DNA of 64,000 nt from Planctobacterium marinum (GCF_020687805.1 NZ_JAJEWQ010000007.1:137151-201150), one strand, 5' to 3'; counted from the first letter of the stretch, positions 1 to 8,035 are shown. The notes: generated by a model from the sequence alone, not told the origin. Translations and numbers: made by a program.

Positions 1-319
1 GATCGTATTGAATAACATCGAGTCCTAACGCTTTGGCAATCGGTTCAGCAGTTTGTTGAGTGCGTTGATAGTTTGTGGCGTAAACAGCCTGAATACCTTT
101 ATCCAGTAGCAGGTCTTTTAACTTATTTGCCTGATTCCAGCCTTTTTCGGTGAGTTGTGGGTCCTTACTACCATCTCGCTGTTTTTCCATATGACGCACC
201 AGCCAGAGATCGGCGTCAGGTGGTGTTTGAGCCACACTGTTGGTCAGCCAAAATAGTAAAAATAGGGAAAAGAAACGCAAACGGAAGATGGGGAATATTT
301 TATTTTTATCGTTAGTCAT
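1..319 (-). CDS. Secreted histidine phosphatase family protein (partial, C-terminus outside window)
   Basis: Reading leftwards from an ATG at 319, the frame is open to the window edge (106 codons). It begins with a basic start and a hydrophobic segment (residues about 12-30, ending near SVAQ), which looks like a signal peptide. This is followed by LWLVRHMEK, the RHxxK form of the histidine-phosphatase (phosphoglycerate mutase/SixA) phosphohistidine motif, and by YATNYQRTQQTAEPIA, the second conserved helix of that superfamily. In this superfamily the His of RH is transiently phosphorylated. The signal peptide suggests a periplasmic or secreted enzyme; the substrate cannot be told. The second catalytic His lies beyond position 1. 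Confidence 0.8.
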   Translation of the reverse strand, partial: MTNDKNKIFPIFRLRFFSLFLLFWLTNSVAQTPPDADLWLVRHMEKQRDGSKDPQLTEKGWNQANKLKDLLLDKGIQAVYATNYQRTQQTAEPIAKALGLDVIQYD

Positions 320-348
320 TGTACTTATGCTAAAACTGTTCAGATACC

Positions 349-400
349 AGGGGTTGTTGAGCTTTGCTGCAAAATTGTATCGCTAAGAGCAACAACCCCT
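349..400. repeat. 52-bp mini-element with perfect 11-bp terminal inverted repeats
   Basis: AGGGGTTGTTG (349-359) is the exact reverse complement of CAACAACCCCT (390-400). The interior (GCTTTGCTGCAAAATTG on the left) closely resembles the ends of the larger element at 30876-31266, sharing CTTTGCTG and GCTGCAAAATTG. It therefore looks like the two ends of one mobile-element family joined together. It lies between the divergent phosphatase and methyltransferase-like genes. No clear target duplication is visible. Confidence 0.5.
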
Positions 401-483
401 ACTATGACAAAAAATCCTGGTCAGGCATAGACACAAAGTCGCAAACCTGGATAATCAGGGGGAGCTGTCTGACAAAAGGGGAT

Positions 484-945
484 ATGGGTTTGCTGAAAAA
501 TAAAATTCCACCAGTGCTGGTGGTGGCGCTGTATCTGGCTGTGATGTTTGGCCTTACGACAGGGTTTCCGCAATTGCGCTTTCAGCTGAGTTATCATATA
601 CCGCTGGCCAGCCTGCTGTTAATTATCGCTTTGCTGATTATCACAATGGCAGTCCTGGCTTTCAGAAAAGCCCAAACTACGGTAGACCCGACACAACCGG
701 AAAATGCCTCGAAGCTGGTCTGCGGTGGCATTTTCAGTGTGACTCGTAATCCTATGTATTTGGGGATGGCTTTGTTACTTATCGCGGCCGGAATATATTG
801 GCAGCACATTGCGGCACTCTTCTTGGCGCTGAGCTTTCCTCTGTATCTGACCTGTTTTCAGATACTGCCGGAAGAACAGGCGATGGCAAAACTGTTTCCG
901 GCACAATGGCCCGACTATAAAAAACGCGTCAGGCGTTGGATCTGA
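484..945 (+). CDS. Isoprenylcysteine carboxyl methyltransferase (ICMT)-like membrane protein
   Basis: A 153-residue integral membrane protein with about four hydrophobic segments. The C-terminal half has VTRNPMYLGMALLL, the RNPMYxG motif of bacterial ICMT/phospholipid-methyltransferase-like proteins that binds S-adenosylmethionine, and the end PEEQAMAKLFPAQWPDYKKRVRRWI is typical in content (short acidic E-E, then F-x-x-x-W-x-Y). An upstream ATG at 364 lies inside the 349-400 mini-element; I prefer ATG 484, preceded by AAAGGGG at about 474-480. The substrate is unknown for such stand-alone bacterial proteins. The gene runs towards the convergent patB-like gene with only a 3-bp gap. Confidence 0.8.
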   Translation: MGLLKNKIPPVLVVALYLAVMFGLTTGFPQLRFQLSYHIPLASLLLIIALLIITMAVLAFRKAQTTVDPTQPENASKLVCGGIFSVTRNPMYLGMALLLIAAGIYWQHIAALFLALSFPLYLTCFQILPEEQAMAKLFPAQWPDYKKRVRRWI

Positions 946-948
946 GTA

Positions 949-2091
949 TTATCTTTTCAGGCGTTGTACCGCTTGTTCCAGGTAAGACTTTGGACAGCCG
1001 AAGTTGATACGGATAAAGTTCTTATCGCCAAAATCTGCGCCAGGTGAAGGACCAACGCCTTTGGCTTCAACATAAGCCTGTGGCAAATCGACGCCGAGTT
1101 TGCTGGCATCTATCCAGGCCAGGAATGTTGCTTGCGGCAACAGCATGTTAAAGCCATCGATTTGGTTGATTTCTTCAAATAAAAACTGGCGGTTCTTACG
1201 CAGGTATTGCAACAGGGTGTCGTACCATTGGTCGCATTGAGTAAAGGCGGTTTCAGTGGCCACCAGACCCAGGATGGTCACCCAGGGCATAATACCCATC
1301 ATAGCTTTACTGAAGCTGGCGCGTAACCTGGCATCCGGAATAATGGCGAATGAAGTGCCAAGCCCGGCAACATTAAAGGTCTTGCTGGCCGCCATCAGGG
1401 TAACACTGCTGTTTTGCAATTCCGGCAACGCGCCGGCGGGCAGGTGTTTTGCCTGTTCATCCAGCACCAAATCGCAATGGATTTCATCCGAGATCAGCAA
1501 CACTTTGTTTTGCTCGCAGATACGGGCAATTTCAGACAATTCCTGTTGTGTAAATACCGTTCCTGCCGGATTACCCGGGTTGCACACAATAAAGATTTTG
1601 CAGGCCGGGTCTTTGGCAGCTTCTTCCAGGGCGTTGAGATCTATAGTCCAACGGTCATTTTCGACGATGGTAGGTATATCAACGCGTTGCAGATTATTGA
1701 TCCCAGGCGCGGCTAACAAAGGCGGATAGTTGGGAGTCTGAACTATTACCTTATCACCGGGCTGACAGTAAGCCTGGCAGGCCACATTAAAGGCGGGTAC
1801 AACACCCGGTGTCCAGACAATCCATTCGGGTTGAATATCCCAGCCATGCTGCTTGCTGAGCCAGCGACAAACTGCTTCGTTGGCGGGCTCATAGCGGGCT
1901 GGCAGATGGTAGCCCAGTAACCCGTGATCGGTGCGCTGTTTTATGGCGGTTAAAATCTCATCCGCACATTTAAATTCGGTGTCGGCAACCCACAGGGGTA
2001 AGATGTCTTTGCCCTGGTATTTTTGCCATTTCATTGAGTAGGTTTCACGTCTGTCAATGATGGTATCGAAGTCAGAAAGGGTGTAATGCAT
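949..2091 (-). CDS. patB: PatB/MalY family PLP-dependent C-S lyase (cystathionine beta-lyase-like)
   Basis: A fold-type I aminotransferase-like protein of 380 residues. PLPLWVADTEF-like sequence near the N-terminus is the hallmark of the MalY/PatB group; ISDEIHCDLV carries the PLP-binding Asp and AASKTFNVAGL carries the Schiff-base lysine (S-K-T-F-N). Members cleave cystathionine or cysteine conjugates and may modulate transcription factors (MalY). The start is uncertain: ATG 2091 gives a family-like N-terminus, but an in-frame TTG at 2124 has a better ribosome site (AAAGG 7 nt upstream), which would add 11 residues. No operon partner on this strand. Confidence 0.85.
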   Translation of the reverse strand: MHYTLSDFDTIIDRRETYSMKWQKYQGKDILPLWVADTEFKCADEILTAIKQRTDHGLLGYHLPARYEPANEAVCRWLSKQHGWDIQPEWIVWTPGVVPAFNVACQAYCQPGDKVIVQTPNYPPLLAAPGINNLQRVDIPTIVENDRWTIDLNALEEAAKDPACKIFIVCNPGNPAGTVFTQQELSEIARICEQNKVLLISDEIHCDLVLDEQAKHLPAGALPELQNSSVTLMAASKTFNVAGLGTSFAIIPDARLRASFSKAMMGIMPWVTILGLVATETAFTQCDQWYDTLLQYLRKNRQFLFEEINQIDGFNMLLPQATFLAWIDASKLGVDLPQAYVEAKGVGPSPGADFGDKNFIRINFGCPKSYLEQAVQRLKR

Positions 2092-2185
2092 GTTTCTGGC
2101 GTCTCTTAATGCTAGGTGTGACAAATAGTGCCTTTGCTGGTGAAATAATGCTAAGACCTGATGGTTGTATATTATATGTGGAGGG

Positions 2186-2593
2186 TTAGCGCTTTGCTTC
2201 TTCCGCTGTGCTGGCGTCGATCAGGTTCTGCACTTTTTTCAGTAAACTGTTGGCGGTAAAAGGCTTGGCCAGAAAATCGTTCACGCCGGCTTGCACGGCT
2301 TTTACAACATACGATTTGGAGGCGTTACCGGTTACCATTAAAAACGGGATTTCTTTATTCAGAATACGGACTTCTTTTAAAAACTCCAGACCATTCATCC
2401 CCGGTACTTCCCAGTCACTGATGATCATACCGAAATAGGAGGGATCTTTCTTAAAACGGTTTAGCGCTTTAGAACAACTGGCGTGAATATCAATCTCACC
2501 GAGATCCAGTTCCCGTAACATATGGCGCAATAATTCCTGAGTCAGCTCTTCGTCATCAATCACCAGAATATTGATTTTCTTTGTTAATGCCAT
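2186..2593 (-). CDS. Single-domain CheY-like response regulator
   Basis: A 135-residue receiver domain without an output domain. The acidic pair Asp13-Asp14, the phospho-acceptor Asp60 (MIISDWEVPGMNG), Thr88 (MVTGN) and Lys110 (LAKPF) are all present, so it should be phosphorylatable. The sequence DWEVPGMNGLEFL matches the CheY branch. No histidine kinase or chemotaxis gene is adjacent, so its partner is unknown. An AGGAG lies upstream of the ATG but 11 nt away; the in-frame start is otherwise unambiguous. Confidence 0.88.
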   Translation of the reverse strand: MALTKKINILVIDDEELTQELLRHMLRELDLGEIDIHASCSKALNRFKKDPSYFGMIISDWEVPGMNGLEFLKEVRILNKEIPFLMVTGNASKSYVVKAVQAGVNDFLAKPFTANSLLKKVQNLIDASTAEEAKR

Positions 2594-2685
2594 CCTGTAT
2601 GAGGCTCCTGTAGGCAGTATGGGGAAATGAGGGCGTCAAACGTTAAAGATAGCGGGAAATGCCCAAAAGTAAAAGCGGCATTTCT

Positions 2686-2727
2686 TTGATCGCGATCAAT
2701 ATCGCTTTGTCTGTTGCGGCACATACT
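2686..2727 (+). promoter_or_regulatory. FNR/CRP-family box with matching class II promoter
   Basis: TTGATCGCGATCAA (2686-2699) is a perfect match to the FNR/ANR consensus TTGAT-N4-ATCAA. A plausible -10 (CATACT, 2722-2727) puts the start of transcription near 2734, so that the box is centred at about -41.5, the class II activating position. The downstream gene starts at 2760. Reading is from sequence plus the known FNR rules; no expression data. Confidence 0.7.
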
Positions 2728-2759
2728 GATACTGAAAATTAACTACCGGAGTATCCAGC

Positions 2760-2972
2760 ATGAGAGAAAGAGATAATGTCGGCGTATTAGACACCGCGAT
2801 TAGAGGCGTAATGGCCTGTCTGTTGTTGGCGCTGGCTGTCGAGCAGTTATTCAGCGTAGCTGTTACCCTTTTGTTATTCGTCATGGGCAGTGCCTTATTT
2901 GTCAGCAGCGCAACCGGATTTTGTCTGTTGTACAAGCTGCTTGGTATAGACACCTACCACCTAAAATACTGA
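2760..2972 (+). CDS. Small DUF2892 (YgaP-type) inner-membrane protein
   Basis: A 70-residue protein with two adjacent hydrophobic helices (about residues 14-32 and 34-52) and the C-terminal GFCLLYKLLGIDTY. This is the pattern of DUF2892, the membrane part found in YgaP-like rhodanese proteins: an Arg-containing first helix, then the G-x-C-x-x-Y-x-x-L-G-I motif. Here it stands alone, without the rhodanese domain. Ribosome site CGGAG at 2747-2751. The perfect FNR box just upstream implies induction when oxygen is low. A terminator follows at once, so it is monocistronic. Confidence 0.8.
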   Translation: MRERDNVGVLDTAIRGVMACLLLALAVEQLFSVAVTLLLFVMGSALFVSSATGFCLLYKLLGIDTYHLKY

Positions 2973-2985
2973 GTGCTTACAGACA

Positions 2986-3023
2986 CAAAAAAACCGGGCT
3001 AATGTGGCCATTACCCGGTTTTT
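2986..3023. terminator. Bidirectional intrinsic terminator
   Basis: A run of A, then CCGGGCTAATG, loop, CATTACCCGG and a run of T form a long hairpin flanked by A/T tracts on both sides. It separates the convergent genes ending at 2972 (+) and 3042 (-) and can serve both. Confidence 0.8.
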
Positions 3024-3041
3024 CTGTGCGAACCATTTGCT

Positions 3042-3230
3042 TTACATTAAGGCGTAAACAAAGACCAGGCTCAGTACCAAACCGGCAACGCCGAAAAAGC
3101 CGTATTCCACCTGAGAACGCACTACTTCTTCCTGTTTGGCTGGCAAAAATGCCATGATTAGACTGCTCGTACCCAATGTAAATGCTACTAAAAATAGTCC
3201 AAATACCAGTGCAGTGACCCATTCACCCAT
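3042..3230 (-). CDS. Small two-helix membrane protein, function unknown
   Basis: 62 residues with two hydrophobic stretches (about residues 5-27 and 43-61) joined by a charged loop (PAKQEEVVRSQVEYG). The ATG at 3230 is preceded by AGGGG at a 10-nt spacing, and the frame ends at a terminator. I do not recognise a family. The codon content and clean ends support a real gene rather than chance; a second frame covering the same bases (2977-3222) does not look like a protein. Confidence 0.6.
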   Translation of the reverse strand: MGEWVTALVFGLFLVAFTLGTSSLIMAFLPAKQEEVVRSQVEYGFFGVAGLVLSLVFVYALM

Positions 3231-3332
3231 AACTTAAAGCCCCTAATTATTTTTCACCTTGGCTAATTATGCCCTAAAATCCAGTTGATGGCAGTGAGCC
3301 AGATCAAAAAAATAACTATTGGTTCAAAAAAT

Positions 3333-4166
3333 ATGAAAATTGCAGTGATAGGTGCTGGCTGGTTAGGCTACAGGTTGTGTAAGACATTCCTTGAAAAAGA
3401 TCAGCCGGTTGTGACGACCAAGCAAAGCGAAGAAGATGTCGCCCGACTCAATGCTGAAGGGATATCCTGTGTCCAATTTCAACTGGGTGAGCGCCTTTTG
3501 CCGCAAACACTGCTGGATTGTGAGCTGTATGTTATCAATATTGGCGCTGGACGACGCGGATTTAAACGGGAGGAGTTTCAAAGCAAGATGGTGGATTTGT
3601 GTCGCCAATGCCTGGAGAGTACGGACAAAAAACTGCTGTTTGTCAGCACCACATCGGTATACGGCGAAGCAAACCAGGTGTTTACCGAGCAAACCGAACC
3701 TGCACCTATCAGTGATTCCGCCCACGCTCATGTTCACATTGAAAATTGCCTGCGGGAGTTATTTCCGCAACAGGTGACGATACTGCGCCTGGCCGGATTA
3801 ATTGGCGAAGACCGGCATCCGGTATACTACCTGGAAGGTAAAAAAGACATTACTGCAGCCCATAAAATGGTTAACCTGGTACACAGGGATGATGCCATTG
3901 AAGCCATTGAAAAAATTATCAGTCTGCAAAAGTGGGGGAAAGTGTTCCATTTAAGTGCGACGGATAATCCTTCTCGCCGCGCCTATTATACCTATGCAGC
4001 TAAGGCGCTGGAGTTAATTCCGCCATTGTTTTTGGATGACAGTGAGCAACCGGCTGTAGGTAAGAAAGTGGACGCAGAAGCGACGATAGCAGAACTGCAA
4101 CTGACGCTGAAATTTCCAAGTCCATTTGATATGTTGCCGAAAATTGCAGAGGAAGAAGTGCCATAA
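3333..4166 (+). CDS. NAD(P)-binding epimerase-like protein (YeeZ-like)
   Basis: A 277-residue Rossmann protein beginning MKIAVIGAGWLGYRL, with the GxGxxG-type dinucleotide site at residues 7-12. LLFVSTTSVYGEANQVF carries the S/T-S-V-Y-G motif of extended SDR nucleotide-sugar epimerases, but the usual Y-x-x-x-K is not evident, which is typical of the YeeZ-like branch. The frame is open back to 3285, but the ATG at 3333 fits the Rossmann beta strand best. The substrate is unknown. It ends at the terminator shared with the convergent transporter. Confidence 0.75.
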   Translation: MKIAVIGAGWLGYRLCKTFLEKDQPVVTTKQSEEDVARLNAEGISCVQFQLGERLLPQTLLDCELYVINIGAGRRGFKREEFQSKMVDLCRQCLESTDKKLLFVSTTSVYGEANQVFTEQTEPAPISDSAHAHVHIENCLRELFPQQVTILRLAGLIGEDRHPVYYLEGKKDITAAHKMVNLVHRDDAIEAIEKIISLQKWGKVFHLSATDNPSRRAYYTYAAKALELIPPLFLDDSEQPAVGKKVDAEATIAELQLTLKFPSPFDMLPKIAEEEVP

Positions 4167-4188
4167 AAAAGGCCGGTAACAACCGGCC
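4165..4188 (-). terminator. Intrinsic terminator of the sodium symporter gene
   Basis: GGCCGGT (4171-4177), loop AACA, ACCGGCC (4182-4188); read on the minus strand the stem is followed by six T (4170-4165). It overlaps the stop codon of the convergent epimerase-like gene. Confidence 0.8.
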
Positions 4189-4205
4189 CGGGAAATGTTG
4201 TGGTT

Positions 4206-5627
4206 TTAGCCTACCAGTCCGGCACCAAAGTACTTTAAGGCGACGGTATTGATAAATATCATCAGCAGGATGAAGGGAATAAAGGTACCGATGGAGAAGT
4301 CCACATACTTTTGGAACAAACTGTTCTTAAACTCGGGCTCGCCTTCCTCCAGGGTTTTATTCAGGTTTGAGGCTTTCCAGCGATACACCACAAAAATACA
4401 GATCAGGAATCCGTTGAGTGGCAGGATGGTGTCGTAAAAAACGTCGTAAATCACATCAAAGAAAGATTTTTCAGCGCCCGCATAGGTGACGAAGTGGGTG
4501 GTGAAATCCAACATGCCAAAGGATGTCGCAGAAATCACGGCAAACGCCACCATGGCTGCTGCCAGCAGTGATAACGACGTTTTACGGGATAAGTTGCGCT
4601 CATCCATAATGGCTGCATTAGGCACTTCCAGAATAGACACCAGTGAGGTAATCGCTGCAAAAAATACCAGCAAGAAGAATATCGACGCTACCACGCTGGC
4701 GCCCAGATAACCGATGGTGTTTTGCAACTCAAGGAATATTTGCGGTAAGAAGCCAAAAATCATACTTAGTGATGAGTCGCTTAGCTCTGCGGTGTTAGTA
4801 TTCGGGTTGAAAGAAAATACTGCAGGCAAAATCATCAGACCTGCGATAAACGCCACCCCGGTATCCATCAGGGCCACCATTTTCGCAGAGCCGGGAATAC
4901 CGTCGCGTTTGCCCAGGTAAGAGCCGTAAGTGATCAGAATACCCATACCCAGCGACAGTGAGAAAAATGCCTGGGACAGTGCAGCACTGACCACCGATGC
5001 GTTGATCTTACTAAAATCCGGTACCAGGTAATATTCAACACCGGCGAACGCATTGTCCAGCGTCAGGACAAAAATCACCATGCCAATCAGCATCACAAAC
5101 AGTGTGGGCATCAGGATCTTGGCCGCTTTTTCAATACCTTGCTTTACGCCGCCCAGCAGAATTAAGAATACAATAGCGGCAACGACCGCCATAAACAGAA
5201 AAATTCGGCCTTCATTGACAAAGTTACTGTAAAAGTCCGGGGCGGCCAGTTGCTCCAGATCGCCGGTGACAGAGAAATACAGATAACCGAATATCCAGAC
5301 AGTGATCACCATGTAGAAAACGGCAATCATGAACGGTGTGATGATGGATAACCAGCCCGCTACTTTCCAGTGAGTTTCATTGGGAGCAATGCTTTTGTAT
5401 GCGCCTAACGGGTCTTTGCGGGTATGTCGACCTGTGGCCATTTCCGCCAACATAACCGGCAAACAGATAAAGAACACAAACAGGGCATAAATGAGCAGAA
5501 ATGCTGCGCCGCCGTTTTTGGTGGCGGCTACAGGAAAGCCCACCATATTGCCGATACCTACGGCTGAACCAGCCGCGGCCAAAATAAATCCAATTCGAGA
5601 GCCGAACTCTTCGCGGGGTGCATTCAT
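4206..5627 (-). CDS. Neurotransmitter:sodium symporter (NSS/SNF) family transporter
   Basis: 473 residues and about 11-12 membrane segments. The N-terminal REEFGSRIGFILAAAGSAVGIGN is the family signature (SR-x-G-F-x-L-A-x-x-G-x-A-V-G-x-G-N) that forms the sodium- and substrate-binding core of LeuT-type carriers. Members import amino acids or related compounds with Na+; the substrate is not predictable. The gene is monocistronic with a terminator at 4165-4188; 270 bp separate its start from the end of the next minus-strand gene and should hold its promoter. Confidence 0.9.
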   Translation of the reverse strand: MNAPREEFGSRIGFILAAAGSAVGIGNMVGFPVAATKNGGAAFLLIYALFVFFICLPVMLAEMATGRHTRKDPLGAYKSIAPNETHWKVAGWLSIITPFMIAVFYMVITVWIFGYLYFSVTGDLEQLAAPDFYSNFVNEGRIFLFMAVVAAIVFLILLGGVKQGIEKAAKILMPTLFVMLIGMVIFVLTLDNAFAGVEYYLVPDFSKINASVVSAALSQAFFSLSLGMGILITYGSYLGKRDGIPGSAKMVALMDTGVAFIAGLMILPAVFSFNPNTNTAELSDSSLSMIFGFLPQIFLELQNTIGYLGASVVASIFFLLVFFAAITSLVSILEVPNAAIMDERNLSRKTSLSLLAAAMVAFAVISATSFGMLDFTTHFVTYAGAEKSFFDVIYDVFYDTILPLNGFLICIFVVYRWKASNLNKTLEEGEPEFKNSLFQKYVDFSIGTFIPFILLMIFINTVALKYFGAGLVG

Positions 5628-5897
5628 AATTGATGAATCCTTAGACTTTATTTTAATTGTTGTATTTGAGCCTGAGATGCTTTGCCATGAAAAACCAGGT
5701 GTTTGCCCACTTGCGCAAAGGGTAAAGGCTAATTTTATTACTTGTTGTTTGCTTAAACGCGGGAATCGTATGTAAACCGCATGTTAACGCGGCTATGCTA
5801 GCAGTCCACAACCAAAAAGTCCTTCTTTTATGTGACAAATTTATTTAATCATTGCGCAAAAAATCTTTACAGTCTGTCTGCGCAGCGGGTTGACTCA

Positions 5898-6632
5898 TCA
5901 CCAGCTAATTCCCTGATTTTGCCAGTCAAGGTAAAAAGGCGGTGGTTTGTCAGGCAGGTTTGCCAGCACCTTAAACAGACACTGCACGGTGAATTCTGGT
6001 GAAAAGAGCTTATCCGGTTTGACATTGCGTTGAAACGGTTTCGACAGGGCAGTATTCACTGTGCCCGGGTGATAGGCAATCAGCTGACATCCTGGGGCCC
6101 GTCGTTGATATTCCACCTGAGCGGTTTTTAGCAGCATGTTGAGTGCCGCTTTGGAGGAACGATAGCCATACCATCCGCCCAGGCGATTGTCGGCAATGCT
6201 GGCCACTCTGGCACTCAAAAAGACCATCTGGCTGTCCTTTGGATTCATCTTATTGACCAGCGCGCTCAGCCATAATCCGGGTAAAATGCAGTTGACCTGG
6301 AAATAGCGCAACATTGCCTGCTCGTTTATATCTTCCAGCTTTTTTTCGGGTGATAATCCCGTTTCAAAGTCATGCAACAGGCCAAGGGTGCATATCACCA
6401 AATCAAAGTGTTTGTCAGGGAACTGTTGGCAAACTTGCCGGATACTGTCTTCGTTCTGCTGCTGCACCTGGATACCTGTGGTTTTACTACAGGTAGAGTT
6501 AATCGAGTTGCGCGAGATAACGGTGACTGTGGCAATATTTGTTTGCTGTTCCAGGTATTGCACACAGGCATGACCGATACCGCCAGCACCGCCAATCACT
6601 AAAGCCTGTTTGTTGTTCTGTGAATCCGGCAT
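5898..6632 (-). CDS. Short-chain dehydrogenase/reductase (CsgA/C-factor-like)
   Basis: A 244-residue SDR starting MPDSQNNKQALVIGGAGGIG, with the GGAGGIG cofactor motif near residue 15, and a YRSSK catalytic Tyr-x-x-x-Lys in GWYGYRSSKAALNML. It resembles the cell-to-cell C-factor type of SDR. Start: GTG 6635 and ATG 6632 are adjacent; GGAG precedes them by 5 and 8 nt, so ATG 6632 is chosen. The gene follows the DCC-family gene by 7 bp and is probably co-transcribed with it. Substrate unknown. Confidence 0.82.
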   Translation of the reverse strand: MPDSQNNKQALVIGGAGGIGHACVQYLEQQTNIATVTVISRNSINSTCSKTTGIQVQQQNEDSIRQVCQQFPDKHFDLVICTLGLLHDFETGLSPEKKLEDINEQAMLRYFQVNCILPGLWLSALVNKMNPKDSQMVFLSARVASIADNRLGGWYGYRSSKAALNMLLKTAQVEYQRRAPGCQLIAYHPGTVNTALSKPFQRNVKPDKLFSPEFTVQCLFKVLANLPDKPPPFYLDWQNQGISW

Positions 6633-6639
6633 CACACTT

Positions 6640-7041
6640 TTACTCCAGTGAGCAATTCTGACAACGACTTTTTCCGGTCAACAGCTTAGACAGACTAAAA
6701 CGATGCCTGGCAAACAGGAGATACAGCCTGTCAGCCACTATTCGCACGCCAGGCCAGCGCAGTGGCCAAATCATCCAGCCCTTACCCACCAAACGCCAGG
6801 CCTGATAAGTGACATCCAGGCCGGTGATCAGCGTGGTCTGTTGCTGCCGGGTCCAGTAAGCGTGTAGCTTTTGCATTGCCGCATGTTGCGGGATTTCTGA
6901 GAACTCCTGTTCAAAAACCGGTTGATTGATATCTACCAGCCTGATGCGTTGCTGCTTGTCACGCTTTTTCAGATTCTGCATCTCTTTGAGACATAACGGA
7001 CATTGACCATCATAAAATACGACCAGGTACTCCCCTGTCAT
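6640..7041 (-). CDS. DCC-family (DUF393) thiol-disulfide oxidoreductase-like protein
   Basis: 133 residues starting MTGEYLVVFYDGQCPLC. The D-G-x-C-P-L-C motif near the N-terminus defines the DCC/DUF393 family, thought to have a thioredoxin-like fold with a redox-active Cys pair. The C-terminus has a further C-x-x-C (RCQNCSLE). Start ATG 7041 is preceded by GGGAGG at good spacing; an upstream in-frame codon at 7056 would leave the ribosome site inside the gene. It heads the two-gene unit with the SDR. Confidence 0.8.
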   Translation of the reverse strand: MTGEYLVVFYDGQCPLCLKEMQNLKKRDKQQRIRLVDINQPVFEQEFSEIPQHAAMQKLHAYWTRQQQTTLITGLDVTYQAWRLVGKGWMIWPLRWPGVRIVADRLYLLFARHRFSLSKLLTGKSRCQNCSLE

Positions 7042-7174
7042 GTCGCTGCCTCCCAATCAGAAATAAAAAAATATAGGGTATTCGACTAAATGCTAATTGC
7101 GAAAGTACGCGAGATCCTTGAAGTTAAGCACTTAGGTAACTATATACTGCTAAAATCAACAAACGGATTAACCT

Positions 7175-7732
7175 GTGAAATTACTTAAAGAAGCAACATT
7201 AGCTGGCGGTTGTTTTTGGTGCATCGAAGGTGCTTACAATCAACTTCAAGGCATTATTTCGGCTAAGTCTGGCTATTCCAACGGCGATGTGAAAATGCCG
7301 ACTTACGAACAGGTTTGTTCCGGCAAAACCGGACATGCTGAAGTTGTACGTCTGGTTTACGATGAGGATATCATCAGTTTCGAAGAGATTCTTCAGGTGT
7401 TCTTTACGCTGCATGATCCCACCCAGTTAAATCGCCAGGGCAACGATATTGGCACACAGTACCGCTCAGGCATTTTTTTCCATGACAATGAACAGCGGCA
7501 ACAGGCGCTGAACATAATTGCACAAATGACTGAAGACAAAATGTGGCCGGAAAAAATTGTGACCGAAGTGACCGAAGTGGCGAATTATTTTGAGGCCGAA
7601 AAGTATCACCAGGGCTATGCCGGTGATAACCCTCAGAATCAGTATTGTCAGATGGTAGTGAGCCCTAAACTGGCTAAATTCAGAAAAACCTTTGCCTCGC
7701 GGCTAAAGGATCTGACGGCGAATGAGGCCTGA
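7175..7732 (+). CDS. msrA: Peptide-methionine (S)-S-oxide reductase MsrA
   Basis: 185 residues with the catalytic GGCFWC motif at residues 11-16 (Cys13 nucleophile), followed by the family sequences KSGYSNGDVKMPTYEQVCSGKTGHAEVV and later DIGTQYRSGIFF (here given as features, D-x-G-x-Q-Y-R-S). It reduces the S-epimer of methionine sulfoxide in proteins. The start is GTG at 7175, which places the active site at the family's usual distance; no ATG fits. The hairpin at 7761-7790, which terminates the opposite RNA, may also end this transcript. Monocistronic. Confidence 0.95.
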   Translation: MKLLKEATLAGGCFWCIEGAYNQLQGIISAKSGYSNGDVKMPTYEQVCSGKTGHAEVVRLVYDEDIISFEEILQVFFTLHDPTQLNRQGNDIGTQYRSGIFFHDNEQRQQALNIIAQMTEDKMWPEKIVTEVTEVANYFEAEKYHQGYAGDNPQNQYCQMVVSPKLAKFRKTFASRLKDLTANEA

Positions 7733-7756
7733 GGTCGTGACAGCGACGGGCAAAAA

Positions 7757-8028
7757 TGAAAAAAGCGTCAAAGATGACTTTGACGCTTTTCAACATTTTG
7801 AATATCCCTCTCAGCGCTCCTTGCAGCGACCTCTCCTAAAGCCGTTCCAAACTGCCCTTTGTCCTTTTATCCTGACTTCATGTCGGGGCGCAAAATTAAT
7901 TGCGGGTCCTGAATATCCTATACGACACAACTCCGTTTGCGTTCCCTTTCCTTTCTCCTTACAACCGCGAATCCATCCCTGCGGTCTCCCTTGACGCTTT
8001 AAATCCTGTCCCAATGTTTCCTTGTGAC
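7757..8028 (-). ncRNA. csrB: Candidate CsrB/RsmZ-family regulatory RNA
   Basis: No convincing protein gene lies here, but the minus strand carries 18 GGA motifs in about 250 nt (AAGGA, CAGGAT, AGGGAT, TAGGAG and so on), many as A-GGA or AGGGA. It ends in a strong intrinsic terminator (perfect 13-bp stem, T6). GGA triplets repeated along a terminated non-coding RNA are the hallmark of CsrB, CsrC and RsmY/Z, which sequester the translational regulator CsrA. A -10-like TATATT (8041-8036) places the 5' end near 8028, giving about 270 nt. A GacA/UvrY-like box lies about 180 bp upstream of that start, as in known csrB/rsmZ promoters. The family call is inferred from motif density and architecture; the 5' end is approximate. 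Confidence 0.82.
7759..7790. terminator. Perfect 13-bp-stem terminator of the CsrB-like RNA (and possibly msrA)
   Basis: AAAAGCGTCAAAG (7761-7773), loop ATGA, CTTTGACGCTTTT (7778-7790). On the minus strand it is followed by six T, ideal for the RNA; on the plus strand the T tail is the four T inside the stem, so termination of msrA is plausible but weaker. Confidence 0.85.
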
Positions 8029-8035
8029 GGGGATA

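Noticed and set aside
3363..3737. 124-codon frame opposite the epimerase-like gene
   Set aside because: Antisense shadow of a gene with a clear Rossmann motif.
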